DNA from: Burkholderiales bacterium
GTDB lineage: Bacteria; Pseudomonadota; Gammaproteobacteria; Burkholderiales; JAEUOS01
NCBI GenBank assembly: GCA_947473125.1
Contig: CANJDH010000041.1
Coordinates: 1-37,477 of the forward strand
Length of the DNA: 37,477 bases
Reading direction: 5' to 3'
The position numbers were made by a program, and so were the translations under genes. Below, piece after piece: positions 1 through 7,410 of the stretch (position 1 is its first letter; each line of letters opens with the position of its first letter). Below the pieces are notes generated by a model. The model did no database searches. It saw only the letters and a program-made list of their open reading frames with translations, and was not told the DNA's origin.

Positions 1-2
1 AT

Positions 3-860
3 TACGCACTGTGGCCGCACATGACGGTGCGCGACAACGTCGCCTTCGGCCTGGTGGAACGACGCTGGAAGCGCGCCGACATCGATGCCAAGGTGGGCGA
101 AATGCTCGACCTGGTCGGCCTTGCCGACTACGCGACGCGCCGCCCGAACCAGCTCTCCGGCGGCCAGCAGCAGCGCGTCGCCCTGGCGCGCACGCTGGCG
201 ATCAACCCGCGGGTGCTGCTGCTCGACGAGCCGCTCTCCAACCTCGACGCCGGGCTGCGCGTGCAGATGCGCGAGGAACTCAAACGCCTGCAGCGCAAGC
301 TCGGCAGCACCACCATCTTTGTCACCCACGACCAGGAAGAAGCCCTGACCACCGGCGACCGCATCGCCGTGATGGACGCCGGCATCGTGCAGCAGGTGGG
401 CCGCCCCGACCAGCTCTACGACGACCCGGTGAACCGCTTTGTTGCGCATTTCATCGGCACCATCAACCTGCTGCCGGCGCGGATGCAACGCGCCGCCGAT
501 GATGCCGACCCGGTCACGCGCACGCTGCGCGCCGTAAAGGTCGAGTCGGACGTGTTCGGCGCCATGACGGTGCCCACCAGTGCGATCCCGCTGGACGATG
601 CGCCGGGCGAGCTCGCACTGCGCCCGCTGGCGATGCATCTCGCACCCGAAGGCACCGCGGCACGGCCCGACGACATCGTCGTGCCCGGGCTGGTGGAAGA
701 ATGCGAATTCATGGGCGAATACGTGCGTTACCGGGTGCGCAGCGGCACCACCATGCTGACGGTGGACCAATCGCACCGCGCCCATACGCCGGTGCTGGCG
801 CCGCAGTCACGGGTACGCATTGCCGTGTCACCGCGAGAATTTCGCTACCTGCCATCGTGA
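3..860 (+). CDS. ABC transporter ATP-binding protein, PotA/FbpC type (5' partial)
   Basis: Cytoplasmic ATPase of an importer of the polyamine/iron/thiosulfate class. The open frame runs in from the left edge (YALWPHMTVRDNVAFGL), so the first ~80-90 residues with Walker A are outside the window. The Q-loop region is followed by the signature LSGGQQQRVALARTL (about nt 153-197), Walker B LLLDEPLSNLD and the H-loop FVTHDQEEAL. The ~120-residue C-terminal part looks like the TOBE regulatory domain of this subfamily. Its permeases and binding protein must lie upstream, so the substrate cannot be named. The stop codon is the first element of a nested inverted repeat (860-924). The ATG at 21 is internal, not the start, because conserved residues precede it. 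Confidence 0.93.
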   Translation, partial: YALWPHMTVRDNVAFGLVERRWKRADIDAKVGEMLDLVGLADYATRRPNQLSGGQQQRVALARTLAINPRVLLLDEPLSNLDAGLRVQMREELKRLQRKLGSTTIFVTHDQEEALTTGDRIAVMDAGIVQQVGRPDQLYDDPVNRFVAHFIGTINLLPARMQRAADDADPVTRTLRAVKVESDVFGAMTVPTSAIPLDDAPGELALRPLAMHLAPEGTAARPDDIVVPGLVEECEFMGEYVRYRVRSGTTMLTVDQSHRAHTPVLAPQSRVRIAVSPREFRYLPS

Positions 861-924
861 AAATCCTTGGTGGGTGCGGGTTTTCAGGCATGTTCGCCTG
901 TGAGGCGCATGCACCAAGGGTTTT
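860..924 (+). repeat. Nested inverted repeat after the ABC ATPase; carries a copy of the TTGGTG palindrome family
   Basis: Positions 860-872 pair with 912-924 (13 bp, one G-U wobble at 864/920), and inside the loop 885-889 (CAGGC) pairs with 896-900 (GCCTG) around a 6-nt loop. The outer right arm ends in four T. The left half (856-889) resembles the repeats at 20849, 22123 and 32501. It could end transcription of the ABC operon or form a leader structure ahead of the Bug protein. The structure is visible; the role is inferred. Confidence 0.45.
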
Positions 925-998
925 GGCGACATCTGCATTTTGATAGAGTCATCGACACCCGTTACCCATCCTCCCCACACCATCCAACCGGACCAAAC

Positions 999-1988
999 AT
1001 GCCAATCCTTAGCAAACACACGATGCACTCCTTCCTGAGTCGATCCGCCCTAGCCGCCGCGGTGGCGCTACCGATGGCTGCAACCGCCGCAGACGACTAC
1101 CCGACCCGCCCGATCCAGATGATCATTTCCTTCGCCGCCGGCGGCGGATTCGACCAGACCTCGCGCAACTTCGCCCGTGCCTTTTCCGAAGCGCTCAAGC
1201 AGGCGGTCGCGCCGGTCAACATCGACGGCGCCGCCGGCAGCATCGGCCTCTCCAAGCTGGCCGGCGCCTCGGCCGACGGCTACACCATCGGCATCACCCC
1301 GGCGGTGTCGCTCACCAGCGAGCCGCACCGCAACAAGGGCGTGACCTACAACCTCGATTCGTTTCGCTACGTGTGCCAGGTGTTCGACAACATCTTCTCG
1401 ATCGCGGTGCCGAAGGATTCACCCTACAAGACCATCGGCGAGCTTGTTGCCGATGCCAAGCGCAACCCGGGCAAGCTCAGCTACGGCACGTCGGGCACCG
1501 GCTCGATCCCGCATCTCGCGATCGCCGACATCGAAGCCGCCACCGGCGTCGAAATGACCCACATCCCATATCGCGGCGACGGGCCGATGCAGCTTGACCT
1601 GTTGCAGGGGCGCCTAACGTTCGGCGGCGTGCTGCCCAGTTCCTTCCTGGGCCAGGTGAAGGCCGGCAACCTGCGCCTGCTGGCGATGCTGCCGGAGCGC
1701 CGCCATCCGGCCTTCCCGGACGTACCGACACTGCGCGAGTCCGGCATCCCGGTGGTGCAGTCGAGCTTCGGCGGCGTGATCGTGCCCGCCCAAACGCCGC
1801 CTGCAATCGTTGCCACGCTTGAAGCGGCTTGTGAAAAAGCCGTGGGCTCTCCGGCCATGCAGGCCTGGGCGGCCGGGGCCAGCCAGGTGCTGGCCTACGC
1901 AAATGGCGCCACCTTCGCGGCGCGAATCAAGCAGGACAGTAGCGCCAAGGCTGCGACCCTCAAGCGGCTCAAGCTCACCGCGGAGTGA
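999..1988 (+). CDS. Bug/TctC-family tripartite tricarboxylate transporter substrate-binding protein
   Basis: Periplasmic receptor of the Bug family, which binds small carboxylates or other anionic organic compounds. A basic N-terminus and hydrophobic stretch (SALAAAVALPMAATAA) form a signal peptide, and the mature protein would begin near DDYPTRPIQ. The family's anion-binding loop appears as SFAAGGGFDQTSRNFA, a variant of the usual PGGxxDxxAR. Length is 329 aa, normal for the family. ATG 999 is chosen because the sequence upstream has no secretion character; ATG 1023 (MHSFLSRS) is an equally good start giving a shorter signal peptide, and neither has a strong ribosome site. No TctA/TctB membrane subunits are present, as is common for orphan Bug genes. 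It converges on the Bug gene at 2009-2983. Ligand unknown. Confidence 0.88.
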   Translation: MPILSKHTMHSFLSRSALAAAVALPMAATAADDYPTRPIQMIISFAAGGGFDQTSRNFARAFSEALKQAVAPVNIDGAAGSIGLSKLAGASADGYTIGITPAVSLTSEPHRNKGVTYNLDSFRYVCQVFDNIFSIAVPKDSPYKTIGELVADAKRNPGKLSYGTSGTGSIPHLAIADIEAATGVEMTHIPYRGDGPMQLDLLQGRLTFGGVLPSSFLGQVKAGNLRLLAMLPERRHPAFPDVPTLRESGIPVVQSSFGGVIVPAQTPPAIVATLEAACEKAVGSPAMQAWAAGASQVLAYANGATFAARIKQDSSAKAATLKRLKLTAE

Positions 1989-2000
1989 AGCCGCGGTGAG
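1974..2000. terminator. Perfect 10-bp inverted repeat between convergent Bug genes
   Basis: CTCACCGCGG (1974-1983) and CCGCGGTGAG (1991-2000) flank a 7-nt loop that holds the TGA of the first Bug gene. There is no T-run on either side, so intrinsic termination is uncertain, but the location between convergent genes fits a bidirectional transcription block. Confidence 0.4.
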
Positions 2001-2008
2001 GGCACGCA

Positions 2009-2983
2009 CTAGTCGATTTTCGCGCCCGACTTCTTCACCACCTCGGCAAACTTGGTGATTTCCGCCTTGATGAAGGCGGTGTACTGCTCGGGGCTCATCG
2101 ACCCGGCGTCGGCACCGAGGTTGACCAGCTTCTCGCGCATCTCCGCCGTTTGCAGGATGCGGTTGATCTCGGTGTTGAGGCGGCGCACCAGTTCCGGCGG
2201 CGTGCCGGCCGGCGCGAATACGCCCTGCCACGAGGTGATCGAATAACCCGGCAGGCCGCCCGCGTCGGCAATGGTCGGGATGCCCGGCAGCGCGGCGGAA
2301 GGTTTGTCTGCCGTGATGCCGAGGGCGCGCAACTTGCCGGCCTTGACGTGGGGCACCGCGATCAACGCGTTGTCCCACATCATCTGCACCTCACCCGACA
2401 GCACCGCGCCGATGCCCGGCGCCGAGCCCTTGTAGGGGATGTGCTGGATCTCGGTGCCGGTCATCGACTTGAACAATTCGCCCGACATGTGCTGCGAGGT
2501 GCCGTTGCCGGCCGAGGCGAACGAGAGCTTCGCCGGATTGGCTTTGAGGTGTGCAATCAACTCTTTGACATTGTTCGCGGGCACCGCCGGGTTCACCACC
2601 AACACGTTGGGCAGGGTCGCGATCAGGGCGACGTGGGCGAAGTCCTTCAGCGGGTCGTAGGGCATCTTGGCGCCGTACAGGCTGACGTTGATCGCGTGCG
2701 AGCTGACCGTGCCGCCGCCGATGGTGCAGCCGTCGGGCCGCGCCTTGGCGAGGATCGCGGCGCCGACGTTGCCGCCGGCCCCCGGGTGGTTCTCGATCAC
2801 GATGTTGACGCCCAGCGCCTTTTGCAGCTCAGGTTGCAGCATGCGCCCGAGCAGGTCGGTGGTGCCGGCCGCTGCGAAATTGACGATGTACTTGATGGTC
2901 GGGCACGGCCATGCTTGAGCCTGGGCCGTGGCGGGTGCGGCGGCGGCGAGAGCCATTGCCGTGAGGGCAAGCAGTCGTTTCAT
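2009..2983 (-). CDS. Bug/TctC-family tripartite tricarboxylate transporter substrate-binding protein
   Basis: Second periplasmic Bug receptor, 324 aa. The signal peptide MKRLLALTAMALAAAAPATAQA is textbook, with maturation near AQAWP. The ligand loop reads NFAAAGTTDLLGRML, and conserved blocks such as HPGAGGNVGAAILAKA and PGIPTIADAG follow. An AAGGAG ribosome site sits 7 nt before the ATG. It lies 61 nt downstream of the HpcH/HpaI aldolase gene on the same strand, so the two probably form an operon in which the receptor captures a carboxylate that the aldolase pathway degrades. That substrate link is an inference from position only. It is clearly diverged from the Bug protein encoded at 999-1988, so this is not a recent duplication. 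Confidence 0.92.
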   Translation of the reverse strand: MKRLLALTAMALAAAAPATAQAQAWPCPTIKYIVNFAAAGTTDLLGRMLQPELQKALGVNIVIENHPGAGGNVGAAILAKARPDGCTIGGGTVSSHAINVSLYGAKMPYDPLKDFAHVALIATLPNVLVVNPAVPANNVKELIAHLKANPAKLSFASAGNGTSQHMSGELFKSMTGTEIQHIPYKGSAPGIGAVLSGEVQMMWDNALIAVPHVKAGKLRALGITADKPSAALPGIPTIADAGGLPGYSITSWQGVFAPAGTPPELVRRLNTEINRILQTAEMREKLVNLGADAGSMSPEQYTAFIKAEITKFAEVVKKSGAKID

Positions 2984-3044
2984 GTTTTCTCCTTGTTAAT
3001 TGACTGGGAATGGCGCCGCTTCTGTGGCGGCTTGCCAGTGGTGA

Positions 3045-3812
3045 CTACTTCTTGAATTTTTTCGCGAGATTGGTCGCGCCCATGCGCAACACCCCGACAT
3101 CGCTGCCGACGGCGACGAACAGCGCGCCGGCGTCGAGCATGCGCTGGCCGTCGGCTTCACCGACCAGGATGCCCGGCGCCTTGCCGTTGGCGCGGATGCG
3201 CTTGATCGAATCCATGATGGTGCTCTGCACTTCCGGATGCGGGATGTCGCCGAGGTGGCCGAGGTCAGCCGCCAGGTCGTTCGGGCCGATGAACACGCCG
3301 TCAATGCCGTCGACCTTGCAGATTTCGTCTAGGTTGTCGAGTGCCAAGCGGGTTTCGGTCTGCACCAGCACGCAGATTTCGCGATTGGCTTTTTTCAGGT
3401 AATCCTTGATCCAGCCGTATTGCGCGGCGCGCGAACTGCCGGCGACGCCGCGAATGCCTTCGGGCGGGAAGCGCGTTGCCGCGACTGCCGCGGCCGCTTC
3501 CTCGGCGTTCTGCACATAGGGCAGCAGCAGCGTCTGTGCGCCCGCGTCGAGGTAGCGCTTGATCAGCACCAGGTCGTTCCAGGCGGGGCGCACCACCGCC
3601 TGCGCGGTGCTGCGTTCGTTCTGCATCGCCATCAGCTGCATGCTCACATGCGCCGGGTCGTTCGGGCAGTGCTCGGTGTCGAGCAGCATCCAGTCAAAGC
3701 CGGCCGGGGCACAGCTCTCGACCACCTGCGGCGACCAGTAGCTCATCCACAGGCCGATCTGCGGCTTGCCCGCGAGGATGTTTTTCTTGAAATGGTTGAC
3801 GGGCAATTCCAC
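3045..3812 (-). CDS. HpcH/HpaI aldolase family protein (2-oxo-3-deoxy acid / 4-hydroxy-2-oxoheptanedioate type)
   Basis: Class II, divalent-metal-dependent pyruvate aldolase that cleaves 4-hydroxy-2-oxo acids to pyruvate plus an aldehyde. The 255-aa protein shows the family residues in the right order and spacing: catalytic His48 (LLDTEHCPND), Arg75, Gln151 and Glu153 (VQTETRLALDN) and Asp179 (IGPNDLA), the last two being metal ligands. The start is GTG at 3812, with AAAGGAG about 8 nt upstream. It precedes a Bug receptor gene on the same strand. The exact substrate (4-hydroxy-2-oxoheptanedioate, 2-keto-3-deoxy-sugar acid or other) cannot be told from sequence; HpaI, GarL and YfaU types are all possible. 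Confidence 0.88.
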   Translation of the reverse strand: MELPVNHFKKNILAGKPQIGLWMSYWSPQVVESCAPAGFDWMLLDTEHCPNDPAHVSMQLMAMQNERSTAQAVVRPAWNDLVLIKRYLDAGAQTLLLPYVQNAEEAAAAVAATRFPPEGIRGVAGSSRAAQYGWIKDYLKKANREICVLVQTETRLALDNLDEICKVDGIDGVFIGPNDLAADLGHLGDIPHPEVQSTIMDSIKRIRANGKAPGILVGEADGQRMLDAGALFVAVGSDVGVLRMGATNLAKKFKK

Positions 3813-3828
3813 GGTGAAGCTCCTTTTA

Positions 3829-4005
3829 TCAAACAGAATGCGATGCGTAACGGGGGTTGGCGCTATTTCTTCGGTTCTTTAGGCCGCCATGACTGCCGCC
3901 CTTCAAACTTGAGGTTGCAAATTGCAGCCTCAAGTTGGCGAACTCAGCTTCATTGAGCTGAAACATGAAATCATTGGGAAAGCGTTCGAGGTTGCGTGTG
4001 GGCAT
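3829..4005 (-). pseudogene. Relic of an ORF6N-domain (phage/mobile-element) protein
   Basis: A 58-codon frame reading from ATG 4005 contains RNLERFPNDFMFQLNEAEF followed by NLRLQFATSS. This matches my recollection of the core of the ORF6N DNA-binding domain (typically R-N-x-x-RFPxDFMFQLTxxE, then LRxQxxTSS). The normal ORF6N N-terminus (the segment before RNxxRFP) is absent, with an in-frame TGA at 4015-4017. After ATSS the expected GGRRYxPYAFTEQG segment is scrambled, ending in RYASHSV and a stop. This is therefore a truncated decayed fragment squeezed between greB and the aldolase. ORF6N proteins are typical of prophages and mobile elements, so it marks a past insertion. A short expressed peptide is unlikely. 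Confidence 0.7.
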
Positions 4006-4028
4006 CGATTGATCTCAGCGTACTTCGC

Positions 4029-4574
4029 CTAGCGATAAGCGATCCGAATAATTTCAAGTTCTTCGCGGCCGGCCGGCGTCATCAGGTGCACCAGGTCGCC
4101 TTCGCGCGCCTTGAGCAGGGCACGTGCCACCGGCGAAATCCAGCTGATCTTGCCCTTGAGCGGCTCGGCCTCGTCGACGCCGACAATCTGCACCGTGTTC
4201 TCCATGCCGCTGGCCGGCGCATAGGTCACGGTGGCGCCGAAAAACACCTGCTCGGCATTTTCCTGGCGCGCCGGGTCGACCACTTCGGCGGCTTCAAGGC
4301 GTTTCGACAGGAAGCGAATGCGGCTGTCAATCTGGCGCAGGCGCCGCTTGCCGTAAATATAGTCGCCGTTTTCCGAACGATCGCCGTTGGACGCTGCCCA
4401 AGTAATGGTTTCGACCAGTTTCGGACGCTCGACGCGGAACAATTCGTCAAACTCGGCCCTCAAACGCGCGTAGCCCTGCGGTGTGATGTAATTCTTCGTT
4501 CCCAGCGGCAGTTGCGGGGCGTCGAATTCCTCTTCCTCCTGGTCTTCGCGCTCTTTGGTAAAGGCCTTGCTCAT
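4029..4574 (-). CDS. greB: Transcription elongation factor GreB
   Basis: Binds the secondary channel of RNA polymerase and stimulates cleavage of backtracked RNA. The 181-aa protein has the N-terminal coiled-coil block starting at GTKNYITPQGYARLRAEFDEL, the GreA/GreB hallmark AASNGDRSENGDYIYGKRRLR with the acidic tip, and a C-terminal FKBP-like domain ending in RIAYR. The YIYGKRRL variant distinguishes GreB from GreA. An acidic N-terminal tail (EREDQEEEEFD) makes it about 20 residues longer than the E. coli protein; I recall similar tails in betaproteobacterial GreB. It is divergent from the M16 peptidase gene, with 56 bp between starts. Confidence 0.95.
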   Translation of the reverse strand: MSKAFTKEREDQEEEEFDAPQLPLGTKNYITPQGYARLRAEFDELFRVERPKLVETITWAASNGDRSENGDYIYGKRRLRQIDSRIRFLSKRLEAAEVVDPARQENAEQVFFGATVTYAPASGMENTVQIVGVDEAEPLKGKISWISPVARALLKAREGDLVHLMTPAGREELEIIRIAYR

Positions 4575-4630
4575 GATGTGATGCGGGCAACGCAGTTGAC
4601 GTCCATCCTTTATTCTAACCGCCCCCTCTC

Positions 4631-7363
4631 ATGACTCTTATGAATCGCCCATTTCCGAGACTGCTGACGCAGTTGCTTTTCCTGATTGCCGTCGCCGTCG
4701 CTGGCGCAGGCCTCGCCCATGCCCAGCTTCCCGCGGGCGTCACGGCGGGCCCGAAAATGGGCGGCGCAGAGGAATACCAGCTGGCCAACGGCTTCAGGGT
4801 GCTGCTGCTCGAAGACCGCTCGCAGCCGTTGATCACCACCAACATCACCTACCTGGTCGGCTCGCGCCACGAGGGCTATGGCGAGGCCGGCATGGCGCAC
4901 CTGCTCGAACACCTGGTGTTCAAGGGCACGCCGAAGCACCCGGACATCAAGGCCGAGTTCACCGCGCGCGGCGCACGCTGGAACGGCACCACCTACTACG
5001 ACCGCACCAATTACTTCCTGACGTTCGCGGCGAACCGCGCCAACCTCGAATGGGCGCTGGAGCTTGAAGCCGACCGCATGGTCAATTCGCACATTTCGCG
5101 CAGCGACCTCGACAGCGAGATGACAGTGGTGCGCAACGAATTCGAAAACGGCGAAAACAACGTCGGCGGCGTGCTGGCGCAAAAAGTCGCACGCATCGCC
5201 TACCAGTGGCACAACTACGGGCGCCCGACCATCGGCAGCCGCTCCGACATCGAGAACGTGCCGATCGACCGGCTCCAGGCGTTTTATCGCAATTACTACC
5301 AACCCGACAACGCCGTGCTGGTGATCGCAGGGGACATCGACCCGGCGGCGACGCTGGCTCTGGTCAACCAGCGGTTCGGGATGCTGCCCAAGCCGACTCG
5401 CGCGCTGCAGCGTACCTACACCGATGATGCGCCACAGGACGGCGAGCGCGAGGTGCGTCTGTCGCGCACCGGCGAAAACCGCATTGTCATGGCGTTCTAT
5501 CACGCGCCTTCGGGCACCCATCCCGATTACGCGGCAATCGATGTCCTGGCGCTGGTGTTGGGTGACACGCCCACCGGGCGTTTGCACAAGGCCCTGGTCG
5601 AGACCAAGATCGCCACCGGCGTGTCGGGGTCCGACATGATGCTCGCGGAACGCGGCGGGTTGCGCTTTGCCGCCTCCGCGCCGAAGAGCGCCAGCCCGGG
5701 CCCGATGCGCGAGGCACTGCTCAAAACCATCGAAGGGCTGGCGGCCGACCCGATCCGCACCGATGAAGTCGAGCGCGCCAAGCAGCGCATCCTGACGCAG
5801 ATGGACGTCGAGCTGACCAAGACCCATTCGTTTGCCACCGGGCTCACCGAATGGATCGCGCTGGGCGACTGGCGCCTGTTTTTCCGCTATCGCGATTACC
5901 TGCATGCCGTGACGGTGGAGGCGGTGAACCAGGCGGCGCGTACCTACCTGATCCCGTCGAACCGAACCCTCGGCCAGTTCGATCCGGTCGACCAGGTGCC
6001 GCAGCGCGCCGCCCTGCCGGCGCGACCCGACCTTGCCGCCGTGCTCAAGGATTACGCCGGGCCGCCCGGCATTGGCGGCGGCGAAGCCTTTGATCCGTCA
6101 CCGGCGCACATCGAGTCGCGCACCTCGCGCTTTGTGCTGGCCAACGGCATGAAGGTCGCGTTCCTGCCCAAGAAATCGCGCGGCGGCATGGTGAGTGCGG
6201 CGCTCTCGTTCCAGTACGGCGATGCACAGTCAAAATTTGGCCGCGCCCAGGCGTGCGGCTATGCGGGCGCGATGCTGATGCGCGGCACGACCACAAAAAC
6301 GCGCGAGGCGATCCGCAACGAAATGACCGCTCTGCGCGCCAATCTCTCGGTGGGCGGCGGTGGGGCCAGTGTCGAAGTGCCGGCGGCCGGGCTGGAGGCA
6401 AGCCTCGCGCTGATCGCCGAGATGCTCAAGCAGCCGCGTTTCGACCAAGCCGAGTTCGAACAACTCAAACGGCAGTCGATCGCCGGCATCGAGGCGGCGC
6501 GCACCGAACCGGCGTCGGTCTCAAGCCTCGCGCTGGCGCGGCATCTGAATCCGCATCCGCGCGGCCATTGGGCCTACACCGCTTCGCTCGAAGAGCAACT
6601 CGAAGACGCGCGCAAGGTATCGCTTGCCGAAGCGCGCCGCTGCCATGAAGATTTCTTCGGCTTGTCGCAGGCACAACTCGCCATCGCCGGAGATTTTGAT
6701 GCCGACAAGCTGCGCCCGGTTCTCGCCAGCCTGTTTGGCGACATCCGGCGCAGCGCGCCCTACACGCGAATCCCGGGACAGACCCGCAACGCGCCGCCCC
6801 TGACCGATGAATTGGTCACGCCGGACAAAGCCAACGCCACCCTGCGCGCCGTGATCCCGCTGGACCTGCGCGACGACGACGCCGACTACCCGGCGCTGGC
6901 GCTGGCCAACTACCTGTTCGGCGGATCGATCGATGCGCGCCTCGCCAAACGCATCCGCGAAAAGGACGGCCTGTCGTATTCAGTCGGCAGCGGCCTGTCG
7001 GTAGCGAGCCTGGACCGTGACAGCCGCTGGAATGCCTCGGCGATCTTTGCGCCGCAAAACCGGGCGCGCGTCGAGGCCGCGTTTCGTGAAGAGATCGATC
7101 GCGCCCGGCGCGACGGATTCAGCGACGATGAGGTCGCCAAGGCCAAGGACGCGATCCTGCAGTCGCGCAGGCTGGGTCGCACTTCCGACATGAGTCTGGC
7201 CGGAAAACTGGCCGCAGACCTCTATTACGGGCGCACCTACGAATGGGATGCGGCACTGGAAGAAAAGATCAAGGGCATATCGCCCGCCGCCGCGCAGGCA
7301 GCGTTCGTCAAGCACATCGACCCGGCCAGACTGAACCTGGTGAAGGCAGGGGACTTCCGCTAG
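4631..7363 (+). CDS. M16 family zinc metallopeptidase, two-lobed, secreted
   Basis: 910-aa zinc endopeptidase of the pitrilysin/PqqL family. A signal peptide covers residues 1-31 (LLFLIAVAVAGAGLAHA), placing it in the periplasm. The inverted zinc motif is His90-LLE-His94 with Glu93 as base, and Glu170 sits 76 residues after His94, exactly the M16 spacing. Residues about 45-250 and 250-450 form the active half. The second half (about 490-905) repeats the fold but has no HxxEH, its equivalent region reading YAGAMLMRGTTT, as expected for the inactive lobe. A full-length, single-chain two-lobe architecture points to PqqL/YmxG-like enzymes rather than split M16B pairs. ATG 4640 is an alternative start. 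No PQQ biosynthesis genes are near, so substrate is unknown. Confidence 0.93.
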   Translation: MTLMNRPFPRLLTQLLFLIAVAVAGAGLAHAQLPAGVTAGPKMGGAEEYQLANGFRVLLLEDRSQPLITTNITYLVGSRHEGYGEAGMAHLLEHLVFKGTPKHPDIKAEFTARGARWNGTTYYDRTNYFLTFAANRANLEWALELEADRMVNSHISRSDLDSEMTVVRNEFENGENNVGGVLAQKVARIAYQWHNYGRPTIGSRSDIENVPIDRLQAFYRNYYQPDNAVLVIAGDIDPAATLALVNQRFGMLPKPTRALQRTYTDDAPQDGEREVRLSRTGENRIVMAFYHAPSGTHPDYAAIDVLALVLGDTPTGRLHKALVETKIATGVSGSDMMLAERGGLRFAASAPKSASPGPMREALLKTIEGLAADPIRTDEVERAKQRILTQMDVELTKTHSFATGLTEWIALGDWRLFFRYRDYLHAVTVEAVNQAARTYLIPSNRTLGQFDPVDQVPQRAALPARPDLAAVLKDYAGPPGIGGGEAFDPSPAHIESRTSRFVLANGMKVAFLPKKSRGGMVSAALSFQYGDAQSKFGRAQACGYAGAMLMRGTTTKTREAIRNEMTALRANLSVGGGGASVEVPAAGLEASLALIAEMLKQPRFDQAEFEQLKRQSIAGIEAARTEPASVSSLALARHLNPHPRGHWAYTASLEEQLEDARKVSLAEARRCHEDFFGLSQAQLAIAGDFDADKLRPVLASLFGDIRRSAPYTRIPGQTRNAPPLTDELVTPDKANATLRAVIPLDLRDDDADYPALALANYLFGGSIDARLAKRIREKDGLSYSVGSGLSVASLDRDSRWNASAIFAPQNRARVEAAFREEIDRARRDGFSDDEVAKAKDAILQSRRLGRTSDMSLAGKLAADLYYGRTYEWDAALEEKIKGISPAAAQAAFVKHIDPARLNLVKAGDFR

Positions 7364-7371
7364 TCGCCGCT

Positions 7372-7407
7372 GGGCAAGGCAGCGCAGCCACGATTGCGCT
7401 GCTGCCC
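7372..7407. terminator. Imperfect hairpin between convergent genes
   Basis: GGGCA-AG-GCAGCGCA (7372-7386) pairs with TGCGCTGC-TGCCC (7395-7407), 13 bp with a 2-nt bulge, in the 47-bp gap between the M16 gene and the hybrid kinase, which converge here. There is no T-run; a bidirectional stop is inferred from its position. Confidence 0.35.
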
Positions 7408-7410
7408 CGA

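Noticed and set aside
7372-7407. Classical intrinsic terminator after the M16 gene
   Set aside because: The hairpin is real but there is no T-run on either side, so it is listed only as a low-confidence terminator-like hairpin.
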